Part shown: in pieces, positions 36,636-44,822 of the stretch
Layout: each line of letters starts with the position of its first letter
Numbering within the stretch: the first letter of the stretch is position 1
Assembly (NCBI GenBank): GCA_017515985.1
Contig: JAFWDV010000003.1
Span: forward strand, 1-64,000
Source: Clostridia bacterium
GTDB taxonomy: Bacteria; Bacillota; Clostridia; TANB77; CAG-508
Reading direction: 5' to 3'
Length of the DNA: 64,000 nucleotides
Notes under the pieces: generated by a model
The model's input: the letters and a program-made list of their open reading frames with translations, nothing else
Databases searched by the model: none
What the model was told of the DNA's origin: nothing
Made by a program: the position numbers and the translations under genes

Positions 36636-37196
36636 ATGAGATATTTTAAGAAATTAGTGGGTGATAGAATCTATTTATCGCCAAGAAATGCAGAAGATTA
36701 TGAAATATTTACACAGTGGCTTAATGATTTTGAAACAACAGACTATGTAGGTTATAGCGGTAAGCTCATGAGTTTGCAAGGCGAAAAAGATTTTTTAGAG
36801 AGCAATAATAATCCAGAAGCAACATTTTCTATAATAACTTTGGATGGGGATAAAATAATTGGAACTGTAGGTCTAGAAAACTTTAACTATGTTGATAGAA
36901 CTGCTATTTTGGGAATTTTCATAGGTGATAAAGATTATAGAAGCCAAGGTTATGGCACAGAGGCAATAAGAATGGTTTTAGAATATGGATTTAAGTATAA
37001 AAATCTTCATAGCATTAAGTTAGATTTAGTTTCTTTTAACGAAAGAGCACATAGATGCTATCAAAAATGTGGATTTAAGGAATGTGGAAGATGGAGAGAA
37101 TCAAAATTTTTGAACGGAAAACATTATGATACAATTAGCATGGATATACTTGAAAATGAATTTGATGGTGATTGGATAAGAAATAAAAATCAATAA
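36636..37196 (+). CDS. GNAT acetyltransferase (RimJ/RimL type)
   Basis: A 186-residue acetyl-CoA-dependent N-acetyltransferase. GDRIYLSPRNAEDYEIFTQWLND start, GTVGLENFNYVDRTAILGIFIGDKDYRSQGYGTEAI (the R/Q-x-x-G-x-G/A acetyl-CoA loop is RSQGYG) and SFNERAHRCYQKCGFKECGRWRES. The branch includes ribosomal-protein, spermidine and antibiotic acetyltransferases; the substrate is not readable. ATG 36636 follows GAGGAGG. It stands alone between a terminator and the lipoprotein gene. Confidence 0.8.
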   Translation: MRYFKKLVGDRIYLSPRNAEDYEIFTQWLNDFETTDYVGYSGKLMSLQGEKDFLESNNNPEATFSIITLDGDKIIGTVGLENFNYVDRTAILGIFIGDKDYRSQGYGTEAIRMVLEYGFKYKNLHSIKLDLVSFNERAHRCYQKCGFKECGRWRESKFLNGKHYDTISMDILENEFDGDWIRNKNQ

Positions 37197-37207
37197 GAAT
37201 AGAATGG

Positions 37208-37236
37208 TTGTTTTTTTCATATGGTTATGATATAAG
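37208..37236 (+). promoter_or_regulatory. Promoter of lipoprotein gene
   Basis: TTGTTT (37208-37213), 17-base spacer, TG-A-TATAAG (37231-37236). Confidence 0.5.
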
Positions 37237-37274
37237 TTTAATGTAATTTTAATTTTGAAAGGAGATAGTAAATA

Positions 37275-38423
37275 ATGAAAAAAATTACAAGTTTAATTCT
37301 AGTAATAGCTATGTTATTATCAGGGCTATTTGTTTTTTCAGGATGTGGAAATGGTAATGGTGAAAATAAGAATGAAAAGCCATATGCAGAAATGACAGCA
37401 GAAGATTTATTAGCAAAAATTAAAGACAGAGAAAATGTTACATCAGACGAATTAATTTCTCTTATTTCAACATACAAAAATGTTAATGTAAAAGATGATT
37501 TTACATTAGAAAATAATATTACGGATGAGGCTTTAAAAGCAATTGAGAGCAAGGCAAAGCCAAATTTAGATGAATACCTAGAAAAGCTTATAAAGAGCGA
37601 TATACCCCAAGTTAGAGCATACGGTATTTCATTAATTACTTCTCTTACAGGAGTTTCTAAAAAGAATTTAGAGCTTGCTAAAGAGCTAATAAAAGATGAA
37701 GAAAATGAATACGTTTTATTTAATACGGTTAAAGCTTTAAGCAATGAAGCAAAATCAGATCCAGAGGTTGCAAATTTCTTATTAAAAATGGCAAAACATA
37801 AAAATCCTAACATAAGAAGAGTAGCAGCATTATCACTTGGAAATTCTTGGTCAGAAGGTGTTGAAGGTGCAACTGATGCAATTATCGAGCTTATGAATGA
37901 TGAAGACAAAGATGTTAGAAAAGTTGCATGCAAATATTCAGGTAAACTACATGATGAAAAGGTTATAGATCCATTAGTTAAAATTTTAAATAACCCAGAT
38001 GATGCTGATTTACATGGGGATTGCGTAGATGGATTAACGTATTTATGGTATGATTATCCGTTCTTCGAGCACACAAGTGAAAATGCATATAAAGCAACAA
38101 TGGACTATTTAAAGAAAACTCCAAGAACAGAGAAAATTCCGGCATGGACAGCAGTTGGTGCATTTAAAACAACATCAACACAAGATTCTTTCAAAAAATG
38201 GAAAGAGAAAGCAACATATTTTAATACAGATGAATTATATAATGTTATGGTAGATATTATAAAGGATCCAGATGCTAGCTATTTAGCAAGAACAGCAGCT
38301 ATAGATGAAATAAAATCGCATTGCTCTGAAGAGAAATTTAAAGGGTTGCAATCTGTTGTGGATGGTCTTACAGATAGCAAAGCAAGCTCAATAAAATCAT
38401 CATACAACTCTAAAAACAAATAA
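37275..38423 (+). CDS. HEAT-repeat-like lipoprotein
   Basis: A 382-residue exported lipoprotein. Residues 1-23 are a signal peptide and FSGC gives the lipobox with Cys24. The mature part is helical with HEAT/ARM-like units: QVRAYGISLITSL, YVLFNTVKALSNEAKSDPEVANFLL, NIRRVAALSLGNSW, DVRKVACKYSGKL, ARTAAIDEIKSH. It is expected on the outer face of the membrane as a protein-interaction scaffold; the partner is unknown. ATG follows AAAGGAGAT. Own promoter upstream and no partner gene in the same transcript. Confidence 0.7.
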   Translation: MKKITSLILVIAMLLSGLFVFSGCGNGNGENKNEKPYAEMTAEDLLAKIKDRENVTSDELISLISTYKNVNVKDDFTLENNITDEALKAIESKAKPNLDEYLEKLIKSDIPQVRAYGISLITSLTGVSKKNLELAKELIKDEENEYVLFNTVKALSNEAKSDPEVANFLLKMAKHKNPNIRRVAALSLGNSWSEGVEGATDAIIELMNDEDKDVRKVACKYSGKLHDEKVIDPLVKILNNPDDADLHGDCVDGLTYLWYDYPFFEHTSENAYKATMDYLKKTPRTEKIPAWTAVGAFKTTSTQDSFKKWKEKATYFNTDELYNVMVDIIKDPDASYLARTAAIDEIKSHCSEEKFKGLQSVVDGLTDSKASSIKSSYNSKNK

Positions 38424-38440
38424 TTTTAAAAATATTAAAA

Positions 38441-38503
38441 AATGTAATGCAAAAGTACTTGACAAATCCATTGAAATGGTGTAAAGTATATAAGCATTAC
38501 ATT
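38441..38503. repeat. Inverted repeat flanking the ylxM-ffh promoter
   Basis: AATGTAATGC (38441-38450) is perfectly complementary to GCATTACATT (38494-38503). The promoter 38459-38487 lies in between, and TTATTTTAT follows the right arm. It could be an operator pair, or a hairpin terminator for the lipoprotein gene. Confidence 0.5.
38459..38487 (+). promoter_or_regulatory. ylxM-ffh operon promoter
   Basis: TTGACA (38459-38464), 17-base spacer, TAAAGT (38482-38487). Confidence 0.65.
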
Positions 38504-38553
38504 TTATTTTATATCAGAAACTCTAATAAGCGGTTTTTGGGAAGGATAAAGGG

Positions 38554-38898
38554 ATGGAAGAAAAAATAAAAATGAGTATATTGTGTAGTATATATGGAAA
38601 ATTGCTAACAGAAAAACAATATGAAATATTAAACGATTACTACAACAATGATTTTTCTTTGTCAGAGATAGCTGAAAATAACGAAATAACTAGACAGGCT
38701 GTTAAAGATGTAATAAATAAGTCGAATGACAAGTTATTAGAATACGAAAATAAGTTATCTTTTATGGATAAGATGCTTAAGCAAAAAGCTTGTGTAAACG
38801 AGATAATTGATGACTTAAGTAGATTAAAAAATAAAGAGCTAACAGAAGGCAAAATAAACAGTTTATCAAAAAAATTAGAGCAGTTGATAGATGAATAA
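38554..38898 (+). CDS. ylxM: YlxM-family HTH protein of the SRP operon
   Basis: A 114-residue UPF0122/YlxM protein. The sigma-70 region 4-like helix-turn-helix is LLTEKQYEILNDYYNNDFSLSEIAENNEITRQAVKDVINKSNDKL-type (about residues 18-60), followed by a charged helical tail. In streptococci YlxM modulates SRP GTPase activity. ATG 38554 follows GGGAAGGATAAAGGG. It directly precedes ffh, as in many Firmicutes. Confidence 0.88.
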   Translation: MEEKIKMSILCSIYGKLLTEKQYEILNDYYNNDFSLSEIAENNEITRQAVKDVINKSNDKLLEYENKLSFMDKMLKQKACVNEIIDDLSRLKNKELTEGKINSLSKKLEQLIDE

Positions 38899-38931
38899 TT
38901 ATAGAATCAAAATACAAAAGGGGGAACTCAA

Positions 38932-40293
38932 ATGGCATTTGAGGGATTATCTTCAAAACTACAAGGTATAGCAAATAAGTTTAGAGGTAAAGCAAGAATA
39001 ACAGAATCTGACTTAAAAGAAATGCTAAGAGAAGTAAAACTTGCATTATTAGAAGCAGATGTTAATTATAAAATAGTAAAAGATTTCATAGCTACTATTC
39101 AAGAGAAGGCACTTGGTCAAGATGTACTAAAATCATTAACACCAGGCCAACAAGTAATAAAAATTGTAAGAGATGAACTTATTGAATTATTAGGTGGAAC
39201 AGATTCAAAAATAAATATTTCACCAAATCCACCAACAATAATAATGATGGTTGGTTTGCAAGGATCTGGTAAAACAACTACATCAGGTAAACTTGCAAAT
39301 ATATTAAGAAAACAAGGTAAAAAGCCATTACTAGTTGCTTGCGATGTTTATAGACCTGCAGCTATAAAGCAATTACAGGTTGTTGGAGCTCAGCTTAACA
39401 TTCCAGTTTATGCTGAAGAAAATTCAAAGGATGTTGTAAGAATTGCTAGAAACTCTATAGAAGAAGCATACAAGAAGTTAAATGATGTAATAATACTTGA
39501 TACAGCAGGACGTTTACAAATTGATGAAGTTTTAATGAATGAGCTTAAAGATGTTAAGTCTGCAGTAAAACCTCATGAAATATTGCTTGTTGTTGATAGT
39601 ATGACCGGTCAAGAAGCGGTTAATGTTGCAGAAACTTTTAAAGATTCAGTTGGAATTGATGGATTAATACTTACAAAGCTAGATGGTGATACACGTGGTG
39701 GTGCAGCATTATCAGTTAAGAAAGTTACAGGAAGACCTATCAAATACATAGCAACTGGTGAGAAGATGAATGACATTGAAGAATTCCATCCAGACAGAAT
39801 GGCACAAAGAATTCTTGGAATGGGTGATGTTCTTTCAATAATAGAAAAAGCGGAAGAAACTATATCAGCTGAAGAGGCAGAAAAACTTGAAGAGCAACTT
39901 AGAAAAAATAGATTTGATTTGGATGATTATTTAACACAATTAAAACAAATCAAAAAGATGGGATCGTTTTCATCAATTCTTAAAATGATACCAGGACTTG
40001 GTAGCAAATTAGGAGATGTAAAGGTTGATGATAAGGAGCTTTTGAGAATTGAGTCAATGATATATTCAATGACTAAAGAAGAAAGAAGAAATCCTAAAGT
40101 TATAAACGGTCAAAGAAGATTGAGAATTGCTAAAGGTAGTGGAACTACTGTAGAGCAACTTAATAAATTTATGAAATCATTTGAAATGACACAAAAAATG
40201 ATGAAAGAAATGAAATCAGAAAAGGGCATGAGAAAGATGATGAAAAATCTTAAGGGCGTAGACCCAAGTGCTTTTAATGATATGAAATTTTAA
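38932..40293 (+). CDS. ffh: Signal recognition particle protein Ffh
   Basis: A 453-residue SRP54 GTPase that targets nascent membrane proteins to SecY. N domain (1-90), G domain with [15 protein letters not shown] (G1), DTAGRLQID (G3), [13 protein letters not shown] (G4/G5), and a Met-rich M domain at the end ([26 protein letters not shown]-type). ATG follows AAGGGGGAA. No ffs RNA gene is found in this window. Confidence 0.96.
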   Translation: MAFEGLSSKLQGIANKFRGKARITESDLKEMLREVKLALLEADVNYKIVKDFIATIQEKALGQDVLKSLTPGQQVIKIVRDELIELLGGTDSKINISPNPPTIIMMVGLQGSGKTTTSGKLANILRKQGKKPLLVACDVYRPAAIKQLQVVGAQLNIPVYAEENSKDVVRIARNSIEEAYKKLNDVIILDTAGRLQIDEVLMNELKDVKSAVKPHEILLVVDSMTGQEAVNVAETFKDSVGIDGLILTKLDGDTRGGAALSVKKVTGRPIKYIATGEKMNDIEEFHPDRMAQRILGMGDVLSIIEKAEETISAEEAEKLEEQLRKNRFDLDDYLTQLKQIKKMGSFSSILKMIPGLGSKLGDVKVDDKELLRIESMIYSMTKEERRNPKVINGQRRLRIAKGSGTTVEQLNKFMKSFEMTQKMMKEMKSEKGMRKMMKNLKGVDPSAFNDMKF

Positions 40294-40309
40294 GGAGGTG
40301 AAAAGAGAA

Positions 40310-40543
40310 ATGGTAAAAATCAGATTACAAAGACAAGGTGCTAAAAAGGCTCCATTCTATCATATAGTTGTTGCAGATTCAAGATCTCCAAGAGATGGTA
40401 AAATAATCGAAAAAATCGGTTCATACGATCCAATGACAGATCCTGCTACTATAGTTTTAGATAAAGAAAAAGCAGAAGCATGGATTAAAAATGGTGCAAA
40501 ACCAACAGACACAGTTAAGGCTTTAATTGAGAAAGCTAAATAA
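40310..40543 (+). CDS. rpsP: Ribosomal protein S16
   Basis: A 77-residue S16 (bS16): [41 protein letters not shown]-type start is diagnostic. ATG 40310 is chosen because AAGGAGGTG (40292-40300) precedes it at good spacing; the in-frame ATG at 40298 would overlap that signal. Confidence 0.96.
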   Translation: MVKIRLQRQGAKKAPFYHIVVADSRSPRDGKIIEKIGSYDPMTDPATIVLDKEKAEAWIKNGAKPTDTVKALIEKAK

Positions 40544-40567
40544 TTAGGTCCTTGAAAGGGGAAAATT

Positions 40568-40798
40568 ATGAAAGAAATATTAGAATTGATAATTACTAAC
40601 CTAGTTGAAAATAAGCAAGAAGTATCAATAGAAGAAATTGCCGAAGATAAGGTAGTTACTTATAAGGTTAAAGTTTCTAAAGATGATATGGGAAGAGTTA
40701 TTGGTAAACAAGGTAGAGTAGCAAAATCAATAAGAACTGTTATGAAATCTGTATCAGCTAAAGAAGGTAAAAAAGTTAATATAGATTTTGTAGATTAA
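40568..40798 (+). CDS. khpA: KH-domain RNA-binding protein KhpA (YlqC)
   Basis: A 76-residue single KH-domain protein. VSKDDMGRVIGKQGRVAKSIRTVMKSVS holds the GxxG loop (GKQG). KhpA, with KhpB, binds many RNAs and influences cell division in Gram-positives. ATG 40568 follows GAAAGGGGA. Its place between rpsP and rimM is the conserved one. Confidence 0.92.
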   Translation: MKEILELIITNLVENKQEVSIEEIAEDKVVTYKVKVSKDDMGRVIGKQGRVAKSIRTVMKSVSAKEGKKVNIDFVD

Positions 40799-40807
40799 GA
40801 GGTAAAA

Positions 40808-41314
40808 ATGCAAGAGTATTTTGAAATAGGACAAATTGTGAATACTCATGGAGTAAAAGGTCATGTTAAAGTTAAACCTTTCACAGATGATGTAACGCAG
40901 TTTGAAACATTAGGTAAAATTTTGGTTGTTAAAAATAAAGAGACAATTGAAATGGAAATTGAGGAAGTTAAATATCATAAGGATATGATTCTTCTAAAAT
41001 TAAAAGGAATTGACGATATGACTGAAGCAGAACGTTATAAGGGATGCTACATTAAAATTCATAGAAGTCAAGCTAGACAGTTGGAAGAGGGACATTACTT
41101 TATTGCAGATATTATTGGCTCAGATGTATATACAGACGAAGGTGCATACCTTGGTAAAGTTGATGATATATACAATACTGGAAGCAATGATATATATGTT
41201 GTTAAGGATGAACTTGGAAAACAAATACTTTTACCTGGAATCAAAGATGTATTATTAAATATTGATATTGAAAATCAAAAAGTAACAGTTCATTTATTAA
41301 AAGGTTTAGTTTAA
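40808..41314 (+). CDS. rimM: Ribosome maturation factor RimM
   Basis: A 168-residue 16S processing factor acting with S19 in 30S head maturation. EIGQIVNTHGVKGHVKVKPFTDD start and the C-terminal PRC barrel with LLPGIKDVLLNIDIENQKVTVHLLKGLV. ATG 40808 follows AAGAGGT, 9 bases after khpA. Confidence 0.94.
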   Translation: MQEYFEIGQIVNTHGVKGHVKVKPFTDDVTQFETLGKILVVKNKETIEMEIEEVKYHKDMILLKLKGIDDMTEAERYKGCYIKIHRSQARQLEEGHYFIADIIGSDVYTDEGAYLGKVDDIYNTGSNDIYVVKDELGKQILLPGIKDVLLNIDIENQKVTVHLLKGLV

Positions 41315-41324
41315 TGGAGGTAAA

Positions 41325-42035
41325 ATGAAATTTGATGTTTTAACACTTTTTCCAGAAATGTTTGAAAGTTTAAATGAAAGCGTTTTAGGAAGAGCAATTG
41401 AAAAAGATTTAATAGACATTAATTTAATAAACATTAGAGATTTTTCAAAAGATAAACACAAAAAAGTAGATGACACTCCATATGGTGGTGGAGCTGGAAT
41501 GGTTATGAGACCAGATGTTGTGTATGATGCATATAAATCTGTCTATAAGCCAAATGCCAGAGTTATTTATATGACACCGCAAGGAAAAAAGCTAGACCAA
41601 CAAAAAGTAGAAAGTCTCAGCAAAGAGCAGCACTTAATTATACTTTGTGGACACTATGAGGGAATTGATCAAAGAGTTATTGATGAAATAAATCCAGAGG
41701 AGATTTCAATCGGTGATTATGTTTTAACAGGTGGAGAGCTACCAGCAATGGTGCTTATAGATTCTGTTAGTAGATATGTGGAAGGTGTTTTAAATGAAGA
41801 ATCAACTAGTGAAGAATCATTTTCAACAGGACTACTTGAATATCCACAATATACAAGACCTGAAGTATTTGAAAATCGTGAGGTTCCAGAAGTTTTAAAA
41901 TCAGGGCATCATGAAAATATACGTAAATGGAGAAGAGCTGAATCTTTGAAAAATACATATAATAAAAGACCTGAGCTTTTGAAGGATGTAGAATTGTCTG
42001 ATGAAGACAAAAAATTATTAAATGATATGAATTAA
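41325..42035 (+). CDS. trmD: tRNA (guanine-37-N1)-methyltransferase
   Basis: A 236-residue SPOUT-knot methyltransferase making m1G37 in t[19 protein letters not shown] start, [57 protein letters not shown]-type knot, and [32 protein letters not shown] follows TGGAGGTAAA. Standard neighbour of rimM and rplS. Confidence 0.96.
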   Translation: MKFDVLTLFPEMFESLNESVLGRAIEKDLIDINLINIRDFSKDKHKKVDDTPYGGGAGMVMRPDVVYDAYKSVYKPNARVIYMTPQGKKLDQQKVESLSKEQHLIILCGHYEGIDQRVIDEINPEEISIGDYVLTGGELPAMVLIDSVSRYVEGVLNEESTSEESFSTGLLEYPQYTRPEVFENREVPEVLKSGHHENIRKWRRAESLKNTYNKRPELLKDVELSDEDKKLLNDMN

Positions 42036-42057
42036 AATTTATGAAAGGAGAATATCG

Positions 42058-42696
42058 ATGGATATCATTAAATCAATTGAACATGAGCAAATGAAAAATG
42101 CCATTCCTGACCTTAAAGTTGGTGATACAGTAAAAGTACATCAAAGAATTAAGGAAGGTAATAGAGAAAGAATCCAAGTATTCGAAGGAATAATTATTAA
42201 GAAACAAGGTGGAGGATTAAATGCTACATTTACTGTAAGAAGAGTTGCTTACGGATGTGGTGTTGAAAAAACATTCTTAATTCACTCACCAATGGTTGAG
42301 AAAATTGAATTAGTTAGAGTAGGTAAAGCAAGACGTGCTAAATTATACTACTTAAGAGAGAGATTAGGAAAAGCAGCTAAGACTAAAGAAGCTATAGGTG
42401 CAAGACTTGAAGGTAAAGAAATTATTATCAAGGGTGCTGAAACTGAAGAAGCTCCAGTAGAGGAAGCAGTTGTTGAAACAGCAGTAGAAGAAACTGTAGC
42501 TCCAGCAACAGAAGCTGCTCCAGTTGAAGAAACAGTAGCAGAGGAAGTTGCTCCAGCAGAAGAAGTTAAAGCTGAAGAGCCAGCTGCAGAAACTGAAGCT
42601 CCAGCAGAGGAAGCTAAAGCTGAAGAGCCAGCTGCAGAAGCAGAAGCTCCAGCAGAAGAAGCTAAAGCTGAAGAAGAAGCTCCAAAAGCTGAATAA
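42058..42696 (+). CDS. rplS: Ribosomal protein L19 with long Ala/Glu-rich tail
   Basis: A 212-residue L19 (bL19) at the 30S-50S interface. Residues 1-118 are a normal L19 ([58 protein letters not shown]). Residues about 125-212 form an acidic low-complexity extension of repeated [16 protein letters not shown] and [12 protein letters not shown] units. Usual L19 is about 115 residues. The tail is probably disordered and projects from the ribosome; its role is unknown. ATG follows AAAGGAG. Last gene of the operon. Confidence 0.93.
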   Translation: MDIIKSIEHEQMKNAIPDLKVGDTVKVHQRIKEGNRERIQVFEGIIIKKQGGGLNATFTVRRVAYGCGVEKTFLIHSPMVEKIELVRVGKARRAKLYYLRERLGKAAKTKEAIGARLEGKEIIIKGAETEEAPVEEAVVETAVEETVAPATEAAPVEETVAEEVAPAEEVKAEEPAAETEAPAEEAKAEEPAAEAEAPAEEAKAEEEAPKAE

Positions 42697-42710
42697 TAAA
42701 AATAAAAAAG

Positions 42711-42745
42711 AGGACATTTCACCTTGAACGTGGAACGTCCTTTTT
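42711..42745 (+). terminator. Terminator of the ffh-rplS operon
   Basis: AGGACATTTCAC (42711-42722) pairs with GTGGAACGTCCT (42730-42741) with G-U pairs and one A-G mismatch, followed by TTTTT. Confidence 0.75.
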
Positions 42746-42778
42746 GTATATATATTATAATCTATTTAATTATTTTTG

Positions 42779-42807
42779 TTGAAAATAGGCACGGTATATG
42801 ATATAAT
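42779..42807 (+). promoter_or_regulatory. Promoter of cupin-like gene
   Basis: TTGAAA (42779-42784), 17-base spacer, TG-A-TATAAT with hexamer 42802-42807. The 70-base leader contains AGTACT...AGTACT, which can pair as a hairpin. Confidence 0.65.
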
Positions 42808-42885
42808 AACTAAATCTCATAAGCAGTACTGTACGTAAGTGTAGTACTAAGTCACAAGTGAATATGTACGAGAGGAGGATGTCTT

Positions 42886-43248
42886 ATGAGAGTCTATGGA
42901 ACAATGTATGCGGTAAAAGGAGTTCCATGGGCAGTTCTAACCCGGATTCGCAAGCTTAAGCCTTTAGATTGCTTCTTACTTGAAGATGATAGTAAGGCAG
43001 TTTTAAAGCAAAATCTGTTTTGCGAAAAAGGTGTAGGGTCTGTGTCCATTTTATTCCTAGAGCCAAAGGCAAAAGTTCGCAGACATCGTCACACACAGGA
43101 TTGTGAGTTTTACATTTCCTGGAACAGTAAGAAGGGGTTTCTCAAGACTGAATTCTGCAGAAAAGGCGAAGAGCATGAGCTTGAGAACACCTCAAAAAAA
43201 CGCTGGGCGTGGGTTTTGTCGATTAAGTTCGATATGCCTGACGAGTAA
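42886..43248 (+). CDS. Small cupin-like protein, atypical codon use
   Basis: A 120-residue protein with a probable single cupin barrel: AKVRRHRHTQDCEFYISW supplies the HxHx4E metal-binding set of cupin motif 1, and KGEEHELEN supplies a motif 2-like His. The basic N-terminal half (TRIRKLKPLDCF) has no clear match. Function unknown; cupins range from isomerases to small-molecule sensors. ATG follows GAGAGGAGG. It is a self-contained unit with its own promoter and terminator; codons such as CGC, CGG, CTG and CCG distinguish it from rplS before and the AT-rich gene after. Confidence 0.65.
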   Translation: MRVYGTMYAVKGVPWAVLTRIRKLKPLDCFLLEDDSKAVLKQNLFCEKGVGSVSILFLEPKAKVRRHRHTQDCEFYISWNSKKGFLKTEFCRKGEEHELENTSKKRWAWVLSIKFDMPDE

Positions 43249-43257
43249 GCCAAAAAA

Positions 43258-43310
43258 ACAGTCGTATAGAAGTCACTTCTTACGGCTGTTTTCTTTGTTT
43301 TTTTGAGATA
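43258..43310 (+). terminator. Terminator of cupin-like gene
   Basis: ACAGTCGTATAGAAGT (43258-43273) pairs with ACTTCTTACGGCTGTT (43275-43290) with one bulge, then TTCTTTGTTTTTTT. Confidence 0.75.
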
Positions 43311-43349
43311 GAGCATAAAATTAATAATAAATACATAATGGTCAAAGTA

Positions 43350-43378
43350 TTGCTTTTTAGAAGAAAAAATGATAAAAT
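43350..43378 (+). promoter_or_regulatory. Promoter of 278-residue unknown gene
   Basis: TTGCTT (43350-43355), 17-base spacer, TG-A-TAAAAT (43373-43378). It lies inside the longer upstream frame, so the ATG at 43408 is the start. Confidence 0.6.
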
Positions 43379-43407
43379 ATAGTTTATCTTTTATCTGGAG
43401 GTTTTAT

Positions 43408-44244
43408 ATGAAATCATTTTATAATGAAAAATATAAAGAAACATATGATGATGTATGTAGTGCTGTTGAAGATGTTACATCATCTATTAGAGGTGATTCA
43501 GAAAATACATCGCAATATAGAATAATTCCAATGACTAAATCTAAAGGAAAAAATATTTTAATAAATGCGGTTGAATTTAATTCTTTAAACGAAACTGTGA
43601 TATTTATAGGTAAGCAAACTATTGGTGTTAAACTATTTAGTAAAAATCATATTCCTGTTTGTAGTTACTCAGTTTCAAGAAAAGATGGTGTACAAATTAT
43701 TCAAATTAAATATCCAGACGGAACAGGGATGGAGCAAAAATGTATTTACGATGATACTACTAATGAATTTGTATTTGATAAAACTAGAATAACACTATTT
43801 GTAAAGGATATTGTAAATATAGATGATTTTACAGATGAAATTATAGATGATAATTTTAAGATAAATTTGACATTTAATCAAAACCCAGGTAGTAATTTTG
43901 TTAAAATGGCAGTAAACTTCGATCAAAATGATGATTCTAATAAAGATGTATACAGTGTAGAGGAGCATCCAGAGCTATTAGAAATCTGCGATATGATTAA
44001 AGAAAAATCAGAATCAGTTGTACAAACTCATATAGACTGTTTATCATTATTAGGATTAACAACTTTTTATCGTGATATTAGAGCATTCCGTAATTCTTTT
44101 GTTTGGATGTTAAGACAAATGGAACAAAATCAAAATAGAGATGAAGAGCAAAATAAATCTATAGATAAACAAGATGATGATGCAAAACATAATACAGCTC
44201 CGGAAGAAACAGGTAATACTAATCCAGATACAGATGATAGATAA
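43408..44244 (+). CDS. Unknown 278-residue protein
   Basis: No family recognised. The first 200 residues are strand-rich (KNILINAVEFNSLNETVIFIGKQTIGVKLF, VQIIQIKYPDGTGM), followed by a helical segment (ELLEICDMIKEKSESVVQTHIDCLSLLGLTTFYRDIRAF) and a hydrophilic, Gln/Asp/Asn-rich tail from about residue 240. No signal peptide or membrane helix. ATG 43408 follows CTGGAGG. A putative amidase gene follows after 56 bases and may be co-transcribed. Confidence 0.6.
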   Translation: MKSFYNEKYKETYDDVCSAVEDVTSSIRGDSENTSQYRIIPMTKSKGKNILINAVEFNSLNETVIFIGKQTIGVKLFSKNHIPVCSYSVSRKDGVQIIQIKYPDGTGMEQKCIYDDTTNEFVFDKTRITLFVKDIVNIDDFTDEIIDDNFKINLTFNQNPGSNFVKMAVNFDQNDDSNKDVYSVEEHPELLEICDMIKEKSESVVQTHIDCLSLLGLTTFYRDIRAFRNSFVWMLRQMEQNQNRDEEQNKSIDKQDDDAKHNTAPEETGNTNPDTDDR

Positions 44245-44256
44245 ATATTAAAAAAG

Positions 44257-44294
44257 CACCTAGTCTATTTTGTAAGCATATTTTAAATTAGGTG
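44257..44294 (+). promoter_or_regulatory. Possible ribosome-binding-site-masking hairpin
   Basis: CACCTA (44257-44262) is complementary to TAGGTG (44289-44294), which is the likely Shine-Dalgarno of the following amidase gene. A six-pair stem could limit its translation. By-eye pairing only. Confidence 0.25.
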
Positions 44295-44300
44295 ATGTAT

Positions 44301-44765
44301 ATGTATAATAGACAAAAAGTTTATGAATACGCTAAAAAATGGGCTTATGAAAGAAATCCAAAATATTATAATTTTGATTCAGTTGGGGGAGATTGTACAA
44401 ATTTTGCATCCCAATGCATATATTCTGGGTGGAGTCAAATGAATTATAGTAAAATAAACGGTTGGTATTATATAAATGGAAATAATAAATCTCCATCATG
44501 GACTGGAGTGCAGTTCCTTTATAATTTTTTAACTTCCAACGAGGGTGTTGGCCCAAAAGGAAAGGTGGCTACAATTAATAAGTTAGAAGTGGGAGATATA
44601 ATACAACTTAGCTTTGATGGATTAACATATTCGCATACACTTGTTGTAATACAATCTGGAACAACGATAGAGAATACTCTTATAGCAGCTCATACATACA
44701 ATGTATTTGGCAAGAAAGTTTCAGGATATGATTTTAGCAAATATAGATGTATTCATATAGCATAA
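44301..44765 (+). CDS. Putative amidase domain protein (Amidase_6-like)
   Basis: A 154-residue protein matching the small cysteine amidase domain of clostridial cell-wall proteins: NRQKVYEYAKKWAYERNPKYYNFDSVGGDCTNFASQ, with the likely nucleophile Cys in GGDCTNFASQ, then GWYYINGNNKSPSWTGVQFLYNFL and the likely catalytic His in YSHTLVVIQSG. No signal peptide is present, so how it would reach the wall is unclear. ATG 44301 is preferred because TAGGTG lies 6 bases upstream; GTG 44292 and ATG 44295 are alternatives. A bidirectional terminator follows. Confidence 0.75.
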   Translation: MYNRQKVYEYAKKWAYERNPKYYNFDSVGGDCTNFASQCIYSGWSQMNYSKINGWYYINGNNKSPSWTGVQFLYNFLTSNEGVGPKGKVATINKLEVGDIIQLSFDGLTYSHTLVVIQSGTTIENTLIAAHTYNVFGKKVSGYDFSKYRCIHIA

Positions 44766-44779
44766 TCTAAAAATATAAA

Positions 44780-44820
44780 ACTCGTAGAAAAGAACCTTAG
44801 GTTCGTCTACGAGTTGTTTT
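44780..44820. terminator. Bidirectional terminator
   Basis: ACTCGTAGA/TCTACGAGT (44780-44788 with 44806-44814) with inner GAACC/GGTTC form a long stem with T-rich sequence after it on the plus strand and A-rich sequence before it, serving the two convergent genes. Confidence 0.85.
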
Positions 44821-44822
44821 CT

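Noticed and set aside
38554-38898. YlxM as a sigma factor or transcription regulator
   Set aside because: It has a region 4-like HTH but its invariant place before ffh and its length match YlxM.
42560-42690. Direct repeats that could suggest a CRISPR array or minisatellite
   Set aside because: They are in-frame codon repeats of the L19 tail, of irregular length and without spacers.
42348-42722. Two long minus-strand frames opposite rplS
   Set aside because: They are mirror images of the Ala/Glu codon repeats in the L19 tail and have no start signals.
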